The position numbers and the translations under genes were made by a program. A stretch of 64,000 nucleotides of DNA, from NCBI RefSeq assembly GCF_001719045.1, contig NZ_CP015423.1, forward strand, positions 5,630,001-5,694,000, written 5' to 3'. Of this stretch, positions 29,758 through 39,894 are shown in pieces (position 1 is the first letter of the stretch; each line of letters opens with the position of its first letter). The notes below the pieces were generated by a model. It had not been told where the DNA came from and did not search any database. It worked only from the letters and a program-made list of their open reading frames with translations. The stretch is from Paenibacillus polymyxa. GTDB lineage: Bacteria > Bacillota > Bacilli > Paenibacillales > Paenibacillaceae.

Positions 29758-30438
29758 TTAACTGTCGGTATCTGGTTGATTAGTGTTCTTCTTCAGCTTA
29801 CCGAAACGAATCCGGTCCACCAGATAATATAAGACTGGAGTTACTCCTGTAAAAAGAAGAAATGCCGTTTCACTCCGATTGGTGACATCCTCCAAGTGGG
29901 CCGTAGATTTGAACATATTAATCGACATGACCACCATGGCAACAGACATAATGTAAGAAAACGGTTTATGATCATTCATTCCAACTAAGTGAGCAAATCC
30001 ATTTACGGATATAAGCAGGAAGAGAGATATCTTTAGAAATATACTAAACAGCCAAAAGATAATCAGCAGCGGATCCAAATTTTCCAAGAAAACCCCCGCA
30101 TGAATATAACGAATCAATTCTAATGTCGGATAGGTTAGATTTGCTGTTAGTTCTGAACCAAATAACAATAAGCATCCTAGCAGGACAGCAAGTATAACCA
30201 CAACAGCTGTAGCCGTAGCCCCCATTAGGGATTTCATTAACTTATCAGTCCCTACAAAATACGGAAATAGGTACACGATAAAAGCCATTTCGCTGAACAG
30301 GGCCACGACGATCATTGTACCATTCCATATTCCAGCTGGTTGCCCAGCTGGAACCAATGCAATGGCCATGTCTATATTCATCTCTTTCGAGGCGAATAGG
30401 GGGAATGCCAGAACTGAGATTTCATGAAGCACTGGCAT
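29758..30438 (-). pseudogene. N-terminally truncated GerAB-type germination permease
   Basis: 226 residues with about six membrane helices, matching the C-terminal two thirds of spore germination permeases (GerAB/GerKB; APC superfamily, usually about 365 residues). Recognisable are PVLHEISVLAFPLFASKE, the polar NIDMAIALVP stretch, LFLLISVNGFAHLVG, and the end with PVLYYLVDRIR. No ribosome site precedes the first methionine, and the missing first 140 residues are not found in other frames upstream. The gerA and gerC partners are also absent. Most likely a decaying fragment; alternatively a very short transporter-like protein. Confidence 0.7.
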
Positions 30439-30748
30439 AGACCGTTAACGTCAAAAGTTTTAATTGATAAAATTCTAACGAAATGTGATTCCGTATGTCG
30501 AACATTACTGTAAATAAGATGATTGTTGCACAATACCAAACGGGATAAAGATTAAAGTCGCTAATTCTCTCGTTACACATAAAAACCATTTCTTTTATAG
30601 AGAGGCCGATTTTACGAATACCTATATATTTTTCTTTTTCTAAGGCTATGTTAAATTCTAATGTTGATTTTTGACTATAAGAAAACCTCCTTGATGAAAA
30701 GGCGGTTTATTGAGCTATCGTATCCGTTTGTTTAACTTTTGTATCGCA

Positions 30749-31281
30749 TCAAATAGTGAGTAAAGAAGATTTTTTTTCAATCACAGCTTTTATTGTTGAA
30801 ACACTTTGTTCGATTGATTGATTTGTTGTGTCAATAATATTGGATTCATAGTGATCCAAATTGTTAAATGCTCCCACATTTTCTCTACCAACTCAATGTT
30901 GGCATCTTCGTCCAATTTGGAACGATTGCTCGTTTCATTGTTACTTCTTTAGTCGCTCTTAAGATAATGTAATGTACTTCATAATTATCTTGTACGGCTT
31001 TTAACCACGGTTCTAAGAACCAAGGACCAACAATTCCATCTATAATCACATCGAACCCACCACGTGCAAAACGTTTTGCAGCTTCCAAAAAGGCTTCAAT
31101 AACAATTAAGTTTTGTTCTTGTGATTCCGGTAAAAATGGAGGGATTGCCCCCTTATGAATGTAGTGATAGAAATCATCAGTGTGCATATGTACCGACTTT
31201 GATAAATTAGACTCTTTATGCCGTTGTGCTTTTACCAGTTCCTGGTGAACCAGTAATTATAATGATTCTGCCTTGTTTCAT
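30749..31281 (-). pseudogene. Frameshifted P-loop kinase (AAA/CPT-like)
   Basis: On the minus strand, a good ribosome site (AAGGAG) precedes ATG at 31281 and MKQGRIIIITGSPGTGKSTT, a textbook Walker A. The frame then hits a stop, and the protein continues in a second frame (SVHMHTDDFYHYIHKG, FDVIIDGIVGPWFLEPWLKA) and near 30890 in a third frame (VGRENVGAFNNLDHYESNII), ending at 30749. Pieced together it would be about 177 residues, like small P-loop kinases such as chloramphenicol phosphotransferase or nucleotide/zeta-type kinases. Two frameshifts make it inactive. The substrate cannot be given. Confidence 0.8.
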
Positions 31282-31329
31282 AAATATTCTCCTTAATTAA
31301 TTGTAGGCTTAAAACAACACCCTTCAATC

Positions 31330-31800
31330 AACTAACCTGCCACTTTTCTTCAAGCGGCTATGATAGCTGTTTACGTTTAGGATATGGTACACGCCTTTTA
31401 CACGTTGTTTTCCGTCGGACTTGAATCGGTAATGAGCCAAGCCCTTTGCATTTGCATAGGAGCTGAATGCCTGCGAGGAATCCGTGCAAAGCATGTTTTG
31501 GTCCGATAGATGATCGCCAATCGCCTCATCTAATTTCGTTGTCCGAATGCAACCACGCCCAAGAACGCCAGATTAAGTCATTTTCTGACGATCACGGGCA
31601 ACGAGGACACACACTTGGTCCTTGCTTATGCCACGATATTTAGCTTTTCCGCCTCGATACGTGGCTTGCGTTCGGTGATGTTCCTCTTGCCCTTTTCCGA
31701 TTACAAAAAGTATGTCTCGTCCATTTCAACGATAGCTTCTGGCTTTAGAAGCGATTTGCTGATGTGCATCTTCCAAATCATAAAACCAGGAGAGATTTGT
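31330..31800 (-). mobile_element. IS1595/ISXO2-like transposase remnant
   Basis: The minus strand contains, in several frames, the DDE transposase pieces EAIVEMDETYF, GKAKYRGISKDQVCVLVARDRQ, LCTDSSQAFSSYA and YHILNVNSYHSRLKKW, in the order known for IS1595-family transposases. Stops and shifts separate them and the zinc-binding N-terminus is missing, so it is inactive. Confidence 0.75.
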
Positions 31801-32033
31801 AATGGTCAATCATAACAAACGGAGTTTGGCGAAAAGGGATCAGCGATGTTAACGCGAAAAAAACGGCCTCTTTTGAATGATCCAGCATGAAGGTCGTCTT
31901 TTTATTGTCCTCCGAATATCATTACTCAGATGTCATTTCATTACCTGATACGACATCTCATGCAGCTAGAGGCAAAAAGAATATTATGTTTCAAGTTGAT
32001 AATACGATAATACCAATTATCCAACAATGGTGC

Positions 32034-32939
32034 TCATCTTGATCTTTCGATCTCGTTATCCGTTTCACGTATCGACTTTATAACAAGTTCAGAGAAAGCT
32101 TTCACTGTTGGAGATAGCCACTTTTTCTTTTTAATCAGCATATGGGAGTATATCGGATCGAACTTTTCGGAATGACTTATAATTTTAAGTTTTCCACTAT
32201 CCACGTCTTCTTTAACTGTAATATAAGGCAAAAAAGAAAATCCAAGCCCACTAATAACGGTTTGTTTAATCGCCTCTATACTCCATAACTCCATGGTTTG
32301 AAATGGTTGAATATCATGCTTTACAAGATATCTTTCAAACATGGTCCGATAACTACAGCTTTCTTCATTCGTTATAAAAAAATGGTTGGTGTTCTCTCGC
32401 TTATATACATCGAAATGGTCTGGGCCGTCATTGCTGCACACCAGGACAATGTTCTCCTGGGCCAAAGAATAATGAATGCATTTTTCCGGATGTATTTCCG
32501 GGTAGACCATCAAAGCCACATCTACACGTCCACTGATTAAGTCAACCTGGTTTTGTTCACATGTACCGTTGGTAAGGATGAGTTTGACATGAGGATATTT
32601 CAAAGAGAATTCCCTTATAATCGGACTTAATCTAGAAATCGTTAAAGACTCTGGTGCAGCCACCTTAACAACACCTTTAACCTCCTGGTTGCTTCGTATA
32701 TTTCTAATCTGGTCATGAGTAGCTAGTAGATCTTCTGCCAGAGGTATTAATTCTCTCCCTAACGGAGTAAGTTTCAAATGCCTTCTTTCGTAAGTGAAAA
32801 GCTCCCCGCCAATCTCTTCTTCAAGCGACTGTATATGGGCAGTGATTGTGGACTGAGTGTATCCCAGTTGCGATGCAGCCCCTGTATAACTTCCGATTTC
32901 GATAATCGTCTGAAATGTAATAAGGTGTCTAATTTCCAT
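32034..32939 (-). CDS. LysR-family transcriptional regulator
   Basis: 301-residue LTTR of normal length. The N-terminal winged helix (residues 1-60) has SYTGAASQLGYTQSTITAHIQSLEEE and the following ELFTYERRHLKLTPLG, and a periplasmic-binding-like effector domain fills about residues 90-290. AAGGAG lies 9 bases before the ATG. It diverges from the epoxide hydrolase across 137 AT-rich bases, the standard LysR-target layout, so it probably regulates that gene and itself. The inducer is unknown; an epoxide or its diol would be a reasonable guess. Confidence 0.93.
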   Translation of the reverse strand: MEIRHLITFQTIIEIGSYTGAASQLGYTQSTITAHIQSLEEEIGGELFTYERRHLKLTPLGRELIPLAEDLLATHDQIRNIRSNQEVKGVVKVAAPESLTISRLSPIIREFSLKYPHVKLILTNGTCEQNQVDLISGRVDVALMVYPEIHPEKCIHYSLAQENIVLVCSNDGPDHFDVYKRENTNHFFITNEESCSYRTMFERYLVKHDIQPFQTMELWSIEAIKQTVISGLGFSFLPYITVKEDVDSGKLKIISHSEKFDPIYSHMLIKKKKWLSPTVKAFSELVIKSIRETDNEIERSR

Positions 32940-33076
32940 CGATGTTCTCCTTAGGTTTAATTTCTATCGATAAAAATGATAATGATTTTGAATATTTCAA
33001 TTTTATTAATGAACAGATTCATCATACAATAGAACCCTTCTGATCGTAAATTAATCTACAAGGGAGGATACAACGA

Positions 33077-34216
33077 ATGGAACCGTTCAAAATTTCAATT
33101 CCAGAGCAACAATTACACGATCTATCTATCAGACTAAAACAGGTTCGATGGCCTTCAAGTTTCTCTATAGAACCATGGGCTTTGGGGACAGACTATTCCT
33201 TTTTGAAGAGATTAGTTGATTATTGGGGCACGGAATACAACTGGCGTGAACAGGAAGCTTGGTTAAACCGTTTCCCACAGTTTATGGAACATGTGGATGG
33301 CTTCGATATACACTTTGTGCACGTCCGGGGTGAGGGTACATCCACACGACCACTGTTGTTGACTCATGGATGGCCAGGATCATTTGTAGAGATGTTAGAA
33401 CTAATCCCTTATCTAACAACTCCGTCGCTATATGGTGGACATGCTGAAGAGGCTTTTGACGTGATTATTCCCTCATTGCCAGGCTTTGCATTTTCGAGTA
33501 AACCCACACGACCAGGAGTGGGGTCCAAATACGTAGCCACGCTGTGGGCAAAACTTATGGATCGTTTGGGTTATGAAAGTTATTTGGTTCAGGGAGGGGA
33601 TATTGGGGCAGGGGTCTCAACATGGTTAGCATTCATGTACCCTGAACGGGTGAGGGGACTTCATCTCAATTATATTCTTGGAAGCTACAAGCCACCCCTC
33701 ACTCCGAATACACCATCTGTTAGCGAAGAAGAGCGAGCTTACTTTGACATCGTAGCTGAGTGGTTGGAGCGAGAAGGTGCTTATAGCGCCCTTCATAGAA
33801 CGAAGCCGGAAACACTGGCTTTTTCACTAAGTGATTCTCCAGCCGGTCTTGCCAGCTGGATGGTAGAAAAATTTCAAGGTTGGAGTGACTGTGACGGAGA
33901 TATGGAAAGGTCTTTTTCACTTGATCATATCCTCACCAACATATCGATTTATTGGTTTACCAATTCGATTGCCTCTTCCATACGAATATATACTGAAGCC
34001 ACCCAAATGCCACTGCATTTCACCGAAGGCCAGCGTGTTACTGTTCCAACAGGGGGTTCCTTATTTCCCAAGGAGCTACCGACGCCTCCTCGAAGCTGGG
34101 TAGAACGCGTCTATAATATTACGTACTGGGAGAAAGCGAATAAAGGCGGTCATTTCGCCGCTATGGAAAATCCTAAATTGTTTGCCGAACATCTAAATCA
34201 TTTTTTCATTCATTAA
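33077..34216 (+). CDS. Epoxide hydrolase, alpha/beta fold with EHN domain
   Basis: 379-residue epoxide hydrolase of the microsomal/juvenile-hormone-type subgroup. An N-terminal EHN domain (about residues 1-110, FKISIPEQQLHDLSIRLKQ, RWPSSF) precedes the hydrolase core with the oxyanion motif HGWPGS, the nucleophile in GGDIGAG (Asp175) and the catalytic His359 in KGGHFAAMENP. It opens epoxides to vicinal diols by a covalent ester intermediate. No signal peptide, so cytoplasmic. An AGGGAGG site precedes the ATG. Divergent LysR gene probably controls it. A detoxification or xenobiotic role is inferred. Confidence 0.93.
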   Translation: MEPFKISIPEQQLHDLSIRLKQVRWPSSFSIEPWALGTDYSFLKRLVDYWGTEYNWREQEAWLNRFPQFMEHVDGFDIHFVHVRGEGTSTRPLLLTHGWPGSFVEMLELIPYLTTPSLYGGHAEEAFDVIIPSLPGFAFSSKPTRPGVGSKYVATLWAKLMDRLGYESYLVQGGDIGAGVSTWLAFMYPERVRGLHLNYILGSYKPPLTPNTPSVSEEERAYFDIVAEWLEREGAYSALHRTKPETLAFSLSDSPAGLASWMVEKFQGWSDCDGDMERSFSLDHILTNISIYWFTNSIASSIRIYTEATQMPLHFTEGQRVTVPTGGSLFPKELPTPPRSWVERVYNITYWEKANKGGHFAAMENPKLFAEHLNHFFIH

Positions 34217-34465
34217 GCATCTGATAGTCTCTATCCTTGAGAGGGCTATGAACCACCAGTACAACTGGTTACCGTCTTCAGAATGCAACTCTTCAGGTGC
34301 TTCCAGAGAGCAGGGTAGAAGCGATAACCCGTTAATACTTGATGGTTGTTGGTCATTAAATATATGGAGGAATGTACGCACATAGAAGCTATCGTTGGTG
34401 CATCTTGTTGTTTAAAAATTTAGTCCAGAGCAATATCCGACTCTCTCTTGGATCTACTTTTTAAT

Positions 34466-34512
34466 GAAGCAACCTTAGCACGGTGCAATACCGAACTGAG
34501 GTTGCTTCAGTT
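34466..34512 (-). terminator. Terminator after the alpha-amylase gene
   Basis: GAAGCAACCT (34466-34475) pairs exactly with AGGTTGCTTC, with an inner GGT/ACC stem; read on the minus strand the stem is followed by ATTAAAAAG. It lies about 20 bases past the amylase stop. Confidence 0.65.
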
Positions 34513-34530
34513 AACTAAGACATACTGCGT

Positions 34531-37380
34531 TTACTTCAGATAGGTTCCCGTTTCTCCAATTCCACCTCTGCCATTCAATACATATACCCTTGCATTTCCT
34601 TTGCCGGAGCATGTCAGGGTAATCTTGCCATCAGTAACGGTTTTGGAATCACCGGTCACTGCATCCACATAGGTTCCGTTCGGAATTCCGGTAAACGTGG
34701 CGTTTCCTGAAATCGTGACCAATGCAAAGCTGTCAATGCCTTTGGCACTGTCGGTATATCTTCTCTTAAACGCCAGATTGCCCGATACATTCTCTGTGGA
34801 ATACTGGCCTTTTTGCAAGGCGGGTACAGCTCTTCTGATTAAATTAAGCTGTCTGATATGTTTCGCCAGAGGATGATTGAGCGATTCCGCAAGCGTGCCA
34901 GTAGCATTCGTGTATTTGCCGTAATCTTGTACCGTAACATTGCCTTCCATGTGATCGCCGAAATATGCCCGTCCTGTTTTGCTTAGCGGTGCGTTTGGAC
35001 CTGTATCAATGGTTGCCCCTTTTTGAAACTCGATTTCGGAGCCATAGAAGATAGCGGGTATTCCGCGGAAGGTGAACATCAGATCGAGATTCTCGGCCCA
35101 AGTGTCCTGTGTGCCCGCAAATCTTTGATTTTCCGGAGCCTGGTCGGGCGCATAGTCATGCGAGTCGACATAGGTTACATTCCAGGTAGCATCATTATAG
35201 TATTGATCGCCACCTTTCATACTGAATGCTTCCTGTGCAGTCTTGAATGCCCAATGCATTGGAAAATCAATCACATCCATGCCCGATTTCATCGAATAGT
35301 CAGGCGTATGATAGGTATTTCCGTTTAAGAAAGCATTGTTCGAGGTTGGCTGTCCTGCTGTAGTAGAGTTGTCCGCCCACTCTTGTTCAACTGACGCTTT
35401 ATTGGAGGCGTAGTCATTCTTTCCATCGCCCGGATACGATTTTGAGCTTTTCCAAGTATAGAATGGCGTCGAGATCGCTGGAATTCCACTGTTCCAGACA
35501 TCTCTGTAACGAGTGGCTACTTCTCCAAAAATATAGAAATCCGAGCCGCCTCTTGTCTTCCAGGCAGGAATATAGTATTTATTGAAAATATACCGGCTTA
35601 CATGCTTCACCGTATCGACACGGAAAGCGTCAACACCCATGTCTATATAGTGATTGTAGGTATCAATTAAATATTTGTTAACTGCAGGGTTTTCCGTGTT
35701 CAAATCCACGCAATCGCCCGCTATCTGACCGGTTTGAACAGTATAGGATTCCCAGGAGAGACTTTTCTCTGTATGGTAAATGTTATTGTTCGTCCCCTCT
35801 GACTTCATTAAGGCGAGCCTTGCCTGATACTGCTGATCGGGTGTCATGGAATCATAGTTTGGCGGCAACTTATCCGTAGTCTTCACCAAGTTGTTAGCGG
35901 TATCGGGTTTAGCTGGATCTTTCTTGAACATGGGATACAGATTCTCTTCACCGAAATTACCCGTATGATTGACGACGATGTCCTGAATAACCTTCAGCCC
36001 TTTGGCATGGGCCGCATTGATCAAATCCTGATAAGAAGCTCCTGCCGATTCATACCGTGGGTCTACTTTGGCAAAATTTAAAGCATGGTAACCATGGTAA
36101 TCATAACCGCTGGCATTTTGCACAACAGGTGTAATCCAGATGGCGCTGAATCCGAGGGCTTTGATATAATCGAGCTTTTGAATCAAGCCCTTAAAGTCCC
36201 CTCTCCAAGCTGGGTCCGAATCTGGATTGCGCGCCTTTCCATCATCCCATGCGTGCACGTTATTGCTCGAATCACCGTCATAGAACCGGGAAGTAATCAC
36301 GAAGTAAATAGTATCTTCCCGAAAATCCCCCTTAGTTCCAATATTATAAACAAAGCTCTGTTTGGTTTGATTACCAGCACCGTCTATAACGAGAAATTTT
36401 AATGTCGTGGTCTTGGAGATAAGAATAGACGGTCCAGTCACTCCGGCCAGCGCGTTGCCGAGGATATAGACTTTTGAGCTTGTGGTTGGTTCTGTACCAT
36501 CCTCCGTATAGTATGCCTTGGTCGTTGCTGCCTTGTTATCTTTCAGGTTAAAGGATACAGTCACTGAGGAATCGGAATGCCCTGCAGGCAAATTCGCTGT
36601 GATTGTCGGAGCTTGCAGATCTGCATTCAGGTCAATCACATAAGCGAAAGAGGATGCATTTCCAGTTTGACCGATTGAATTAACACCGAAGGCCTTAATG
36701 GTCAAAGAGGACGCAACTTGGATTGGAGAGGTATACAAGATCGAGGATGTCGTAGGTGTCGAACCGTCTATCGTATAGTAAATCTTATCGTCACTGTTGG
36801 TGCTGGAAAGCGTCACCGTTTGGGACGAATCATAAGTTTTTGGTACAGGAGAGGCGGAAATCGCCGGAATTTTAGGCATTTCCGGGCTGGCATCATACCA
36901 TGTGTTATCTGTGTAATACCAGCCCTCTTTCACACTGCGGGACAAGTCGGCGGTCTGTTTGCCGCTACTGTCATTGAAGATGAGACTTGAGCCTGTCGCC
37001 TCGGCAATGGTGTAGCTGTACCAGTCGTTTCCATCCGGCTTCATCAGGATTCCCGGCCACGCCCCGCTTATCGGAACGGTTGTCGGATTCAGATTCCAGT
37101 AATGGATTCGAATCGCTGAATTCCAGCTTGAAGGTTTCTTAAAGTGAACCGTTAACCCAGTTTGAGTTGATTTAGGTGTTGTGGTAGGTGCATACGTTGC
37201 GGTTACGGTAGACGTGATAGAAGCGGTTGTCGACGGAAAGGCAGTTGCTGTGGAATTCGTGTAGGTGGATGTATAATCGGTGTTACTGGCCGAAGCTACG
37301 CCGGGTAAACCGAAGAAGTTGAAGCAAAGTGATAAAATAATCAACCAAGAAATAAAACTCCTAGTTTTTTTCCTTAGCAA
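34531..37380 (-). CDS. Secreted GH13 alpha-amylase with starch-binding and chitobiase-type modules
   Basis: 949-residue extracellular alpha-amylase. The start is TTG at 37380, chosen because AGGAGG lies 8 bases upstream and a signal peptide follows at once (LRKKTRSFISWLIILSLC, cleavage after VASA). A Thr/Ser-rich linker leads to a CBM26-like starch-binding module (HFKKPSSWNSAIRIHYWN; AWPGILMKPDGNDWYSY), two chitobiase C-terminal-type modules (YYTIDGSTPTTSS; YYTEDGTEPTTSS) and the GH13 barrel with region I DIVVNHTGN, region II GVDAFRVDTVKHV (nucleophile Asp), region III FGEVATR (acid/base Glu) and region IV YVDSHD, then an all-beta C-terminal domain. It should hydrolyse starch internally outside the cell. 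A LacI-type operator overlaps its upstream region, suggesting maltodextrin or catabolite control. Upstream in-frame codons lack a good ribosome site and would bury the signal peptide. Confidence 0.93.
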   Translation of the reverse strand: MLRKKTRSFISWLIILSLCFNFFGLPGVASASNTDYTSTYTNSTATAFPSTTASITSTVTATYAPTTTPKSTQTGLTVHFKKPSSWNSAIRIHYWNLNPTTVPISGAWPGILMKPDGNDWYSYTIAEATGSSLIFNDSSGKQTADLSRSVKEGWYYTDNTWYDASPEMPKIPAISASPVPKTYDSSQTVTLSSTNSDDKIYYTIDGSTPTTSSILYTSPIQVASSLTIKAFGVNSIGQTGNASSFAYVIDLNADLQAPTITANLPAGHSDSSVTVSFNLKDNKAATTKAYYTEDGTEPTTSSKVYILGNALAGVTGPSILISKTTTLKFLVIDGAGNQTKQSFVYNIGTKGDFREDTIYFVITSRFYDGDSSNNVHAWDDGKARNPDSDPAWRGDFKGLIQKLDYIKALGFSAIWITPVVQNASGYDYHGYHALNFAKVDPRYESAGASYQDLINAAHAKGLKVIQDIVVNHTGNFGEENLYPMFKKDPAKPDTANNLVKTTDKLPPNYDSMTPDQQYQARLALMKSEGTNNNIYHTEKSLSWESYTVQTGQIAGDCVDLNTENPAVNKYLIDTYNHYIDMGVDAFRVDTVKHVSRYIFNKYYIPAWKTRGGSDFYIFGEVATRYRDVWNSGIPAISTPFYTWKSSKSYPGDGKNDYASNKASVEQEWADNSTTAGQPTSNNAFLNGNTYHTPDYSMKSGMDVIDFPMHWAFKTAQEAFSMKGGDQYYNDATWNVTYVDSHDYAPDQAPENQRFAGTQDTWAENLDLMFTFRGIPAIFYGSEIEFQKGATIDTGPNAPLSKTGRAYFGDHMEGNVTVQDYGKYTNATGTLAESLNHPLAKHIRQLNLIRRAVPALQKGQYSTENVSGNLAFKRRYTDSAKGIDSFALVTISGNATFTGIPNGTYVDAVTGDSKTVTDGKITLTCSGKGNARVYVLNGRGGIGETGTYLK

Positions 37381-37415
37381 GTTAACAACCTCCTGATAAT
37401 ATTTAGTGGGGGACA

Positions 37416-37435
37416 TAATGCAATCGGTTGCATTA
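37416..37435. promoter_or_regulatory. LacI/CcpA-type operator upstream of the amylase
   Basis: TAATGCAATCGGTTGCATTA has exact 8-bp arms around TCGG, the CG-centred form bound by LacI-family repressors such as MalR and CcpA. It lies 35-55 bases before the TTG start on the minus strand. A related TGCAAACGATTGC occurs at 37933 and again at 38108. Confidence 0.6.
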
Positions 37436-37494
37436 AAAGTAAAAAAAGAAAGACATTTTTTTGATAAAATGGATTCATTGATCGCCTCCTCCAC

Positions 37495-38040
37495 GGTATA
37501 TATGGAAAATAATCATTGTACGCGCTTACAAAAGAAACTATGACAAAAGCCCATTAACACAGGGCTCTATATCAATGATTTTTTCCTTTTATGATTATAT
37601 CATCCATACTTTTACTGGTCAATGCATTGCTAGGGACATATTTTTAAGGTTTTAAGAGTTTATATTTTAGTACTAAAAAGGTGATGATTCCTTCAATGTA
37701 ATAGCATAGCGAGAACTTATTGCACATATTCGAAGAGTTTTTGCAAGAAGCTAGTCAGTGAATGGCTAAAAACAGTGAAAAGATGGATTTTCAGAGAAAA
37801 GCGTATGTTTAAACGAAGAATGTGGAGTGAACGGATCAAGGAGCAGATGGGGAAGCCGTTAGAAATTTATCTTTAATATAAGCATTGACAAATTGTTATA
37901 TGAATAAAATCATGTCTCTGAGTATAATTATATGCAAACGATTGCCTCTTTGGAAACGTATACAATTTGTATTTTTACCCTCTTTTATTTACCCCTAATC
38001 TCTCAAGAGAGGTTGGTTGTAAAATAAAATCAAGTTTAGT
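37495..38040. other. Divergent intergenic region between two amylase genes
   Basis: No gene. It holds an operator-like TGCAAACGATTGCC at 37933-37946 and, at 37885, a TTGACA without a well-spaced -10 box. It is the control region between the intact amylase and the truncated one. Confidence 0.45.
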
Positions 38041-38256
38041 ATGAGGAGGAAGGCAAGCCCCATCTTGAGACGTATCTGGAGTATCGTTCTTTTTGTCGCA
38101 TTGTTGTTGCAAACGATTGGCTTAAATCCCGAAGCACAGGCGAATGCCGATGTTCGGCAGTTAGACGGTTCGGGTGCGAAGCTATCGGCAGTCGCAAACT
38201 ACGGACTCTCGGAAAGGACGAAGGCTGGTCTTATTTTTCATGCGTGGAACCTTTAA
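38041..38256 (+). pseudogene. Stump of a second alpha-amylase gene (AmyE-like N-terminus)
   Basis: 71 codons: a signal peptide (MRRKASPILRRIWSIVLF, hydrophobic run, cleavage near AQANA) and then LSERTKAGLIFHAWNL before a stop. In AmyE-type amylases the mature protein starts with a very similar KSGTILHAWNWSFNT, so this is the first 5-10 percent of such an enzyme. No catalytic residues remain. An operator-like site lies 95 bases upstream and another inside the signal region. It was probably divergent to the intact amylase before deletion. Confidence 0.7.
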
Positions 38257-38589
38257 TACGCTGTAGCTAGATTGCAACAACGTGTAATCTTGATTTTTTT
38301 TACTAACAGGAAAAATTGACTGTATTTTCAAAAAAACCGAAAATCATTTAAAATTCGTGCTTAACCAGCCTGAGAAAGTTTTATATATTATTTTGTGCTG
38401 CTATCCTTCCACTGAGAAAGCTAGGACAGAATCAGGATTTTGAGGCTTCTTTAAGGATGTTATTACATAAGATCGGATCTTAATGCAACCTTAATGCTGT
38501 AGGCAAATTCGTAATACGGTACTGATTTTTGCTCATGATACACTAAGGATTGAGAGAGAATATAACAGCGGGTGGGCACAGGATGGCAT
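38257..38589. other. Gene-free stretch after the amylase stump
   Basis: No reading frame or RNA signature recognised; it is the zone where the amylase body was lost and joined to a regulator fragment. Confidence 0.4.
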
Positions 38590-38697
38590 TATGGCAACGC
38601 TGAGAAAAAAATAGAAAAAACATCATCTCAAACAAAGTTTATTCAAACACATATTGGAGTTGGTTACCGTATGTTTCAGGTTAGAGATGATGGCTAG
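38590..38697 (+). pseudogene. C-terminal tail of a KdpE/OmpR-type response regulator
   Basis: The frame reads KIEKTSSQTKFIQTHIGVGYRMFQVRDDG and stops at 38697 (written here as two joined blocks, KIEKTSSQTKFIQT and HIGVGYRMF). This is the winged-helix end of KdpE-like regulators. The receiver domain and the rest of the DNA-binding domain are absent. Confidence 0.65.
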
Positions 38698-38951
38698 GTA
38701 ACAATACCATTATGTAATTAGAGATCATGCTCTTATGGAGCATGGTCTCTTTATTTTTCATCTGCCATCTAAATCTTAAGATGATCTTTATACCTATATG
38801 AAAACCCTAATCCTAAACTAATGGTGAAAATGTTACGCTGAACTCAGAAGCAAGAGGATAAGGAGGTTTAGCATGTGAGATGGGCACTACCTTGTTTGTC
38901 TGTTTCATCGGCTAAGCTGTCAACTGAGTGATAGGGAAAGAGGCATAGGGA

Positions 38952-39284
38952 ATGAATGAAATTTTAACAATTGCGGGTCTGATCTCAATTGTGCTGCCGG
39001 TGCTGTATTCCGTAAAAAAAATATATGATTTTACCGATTTGCAGAAGGTGACACGGAAGGATATCCATGAGAACTATGATGTCTATAAAGCAGCTCAGAA
39101 GTTTGCTCTCGGTACACCCGTCGATGAGATCAGAGAAATCCTGACAAACAGCTATGAGTTAGACGAAAACCAGGTTGAAGAGACAATGCTTTTGGCACTT
39201 CCTCATCGGAACGATACCGATGGTGGATATCTTGCCTTTATCAAGGCTGTAAATCGGGTGCTGGGACAAGAGGTTTACAGCTAA
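38952..39284 (+). CDS. Small protein of unknown function with one membrane helix
   Basis: 110 residues. Residues 3-22 (EILTIAGLISIVLPVLYSVK) form a single hydrophobic helix, followed by a soluble acidic part with predicted helices (KDIHENYDVYKAAQKFAL, PVDEIREILTNSYELDENQVEETMLLALP). I do not recognise the family. A weak GGGAAAG-like ribosome site precedes the ATG. Its neighbours are a regulator fragment and decayed sequence, so context gives no function. The intact frame and normal codon use suggest it is expressed. Confidence 0.55.
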   Translation: MNEILTIAGLISIVLPVLYSVKKIYDFTDLQKVTRKDIHENYDVYKAAQKFALGTPVDEIREILTNSYELDENQVEETMLLALPHRNDTDGGYLAFIKAVNRVLGQEVYS

Positions 39285-39894
39285 ACCTCAGAAAGAAGGA
39301 AAAATATGAATCGTCAGGCCGCGTTACTGGTGTTTGCTCCCAATCTGGCCGGAGAACACTTTTATTGAAATCGATATTAAGGAAAAACAATTGCCGCCAA
39401 AGGAGTTCAGCAAGTATATATATTTGAAGAATAACGGAGGGAGCCTTTTTTGTATGCAGAAAATCTAAGTAGAATGACAGACACTGGCAAAACAAGAACA
39501 GGTAGAGCGGAAAACAGAAGAAAACACATAAAGACAAGAAAAACCTTGGAATGATGTCGCTTCTTTTTTTGGTTCGTGATGAACGGAAGGACTACAATAA
39601 GCAATTAAACACGACAAATCGATGTCTGCAAAGAGGAAGAGAGAATAAGCTCTATGAATTCCATGAAAGCGTTTGACATATTTGAATATCAATCTATAAT
39701 TATGAACAGAATTGGACCTCACAGAGATGGAAGTATTCTGATTTTTTCAATATGAAACGGATTGAGCTGTCACCAATTTTCAAATAGGTCGCTGCCTATG
39801 AGGAATACGATAATTGATAGAGCTGTTGTTCATAATCAGCAAGCTCCATAACCAGGGGCTTGCTGTTTCATTTACCTAAGGAGAATGGGTCGGA
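39285..39894. other. Decayed sequence before the two-component operon
   Basis: Short broken frames only, for instance MNRQAALLVFAPNLAGEHFY at 39306 and EIDIKEKQLPPKEFSKYIY in a neighbouring frame, which may be one small protein split by a shift. Near its end, 39837-39870 is a hairpin (CAGCAAGCTCC with GGGGCTTGCTG, then TTTCATTT) that would insulate the operon from upstream transcription. Confidence 0.4.
39837..39870 (+). terminator. Terminator upstream of the YesM-type kinase gene
   Basis: CAGCAAGC pairs with GCTTGCTG around a short loop, then TTTCATTT. No intact gene ends just before it, so it is left over from a lost gene or acts as a boundary. Confidence 0.6.

Noticed and set aside
37885..37928. 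Promoter for the amylase stump
   Set aside because: TTGACA and TATAAT are present but 32 bases apart, too far for sigma-A; closer -10 candidates are poor.
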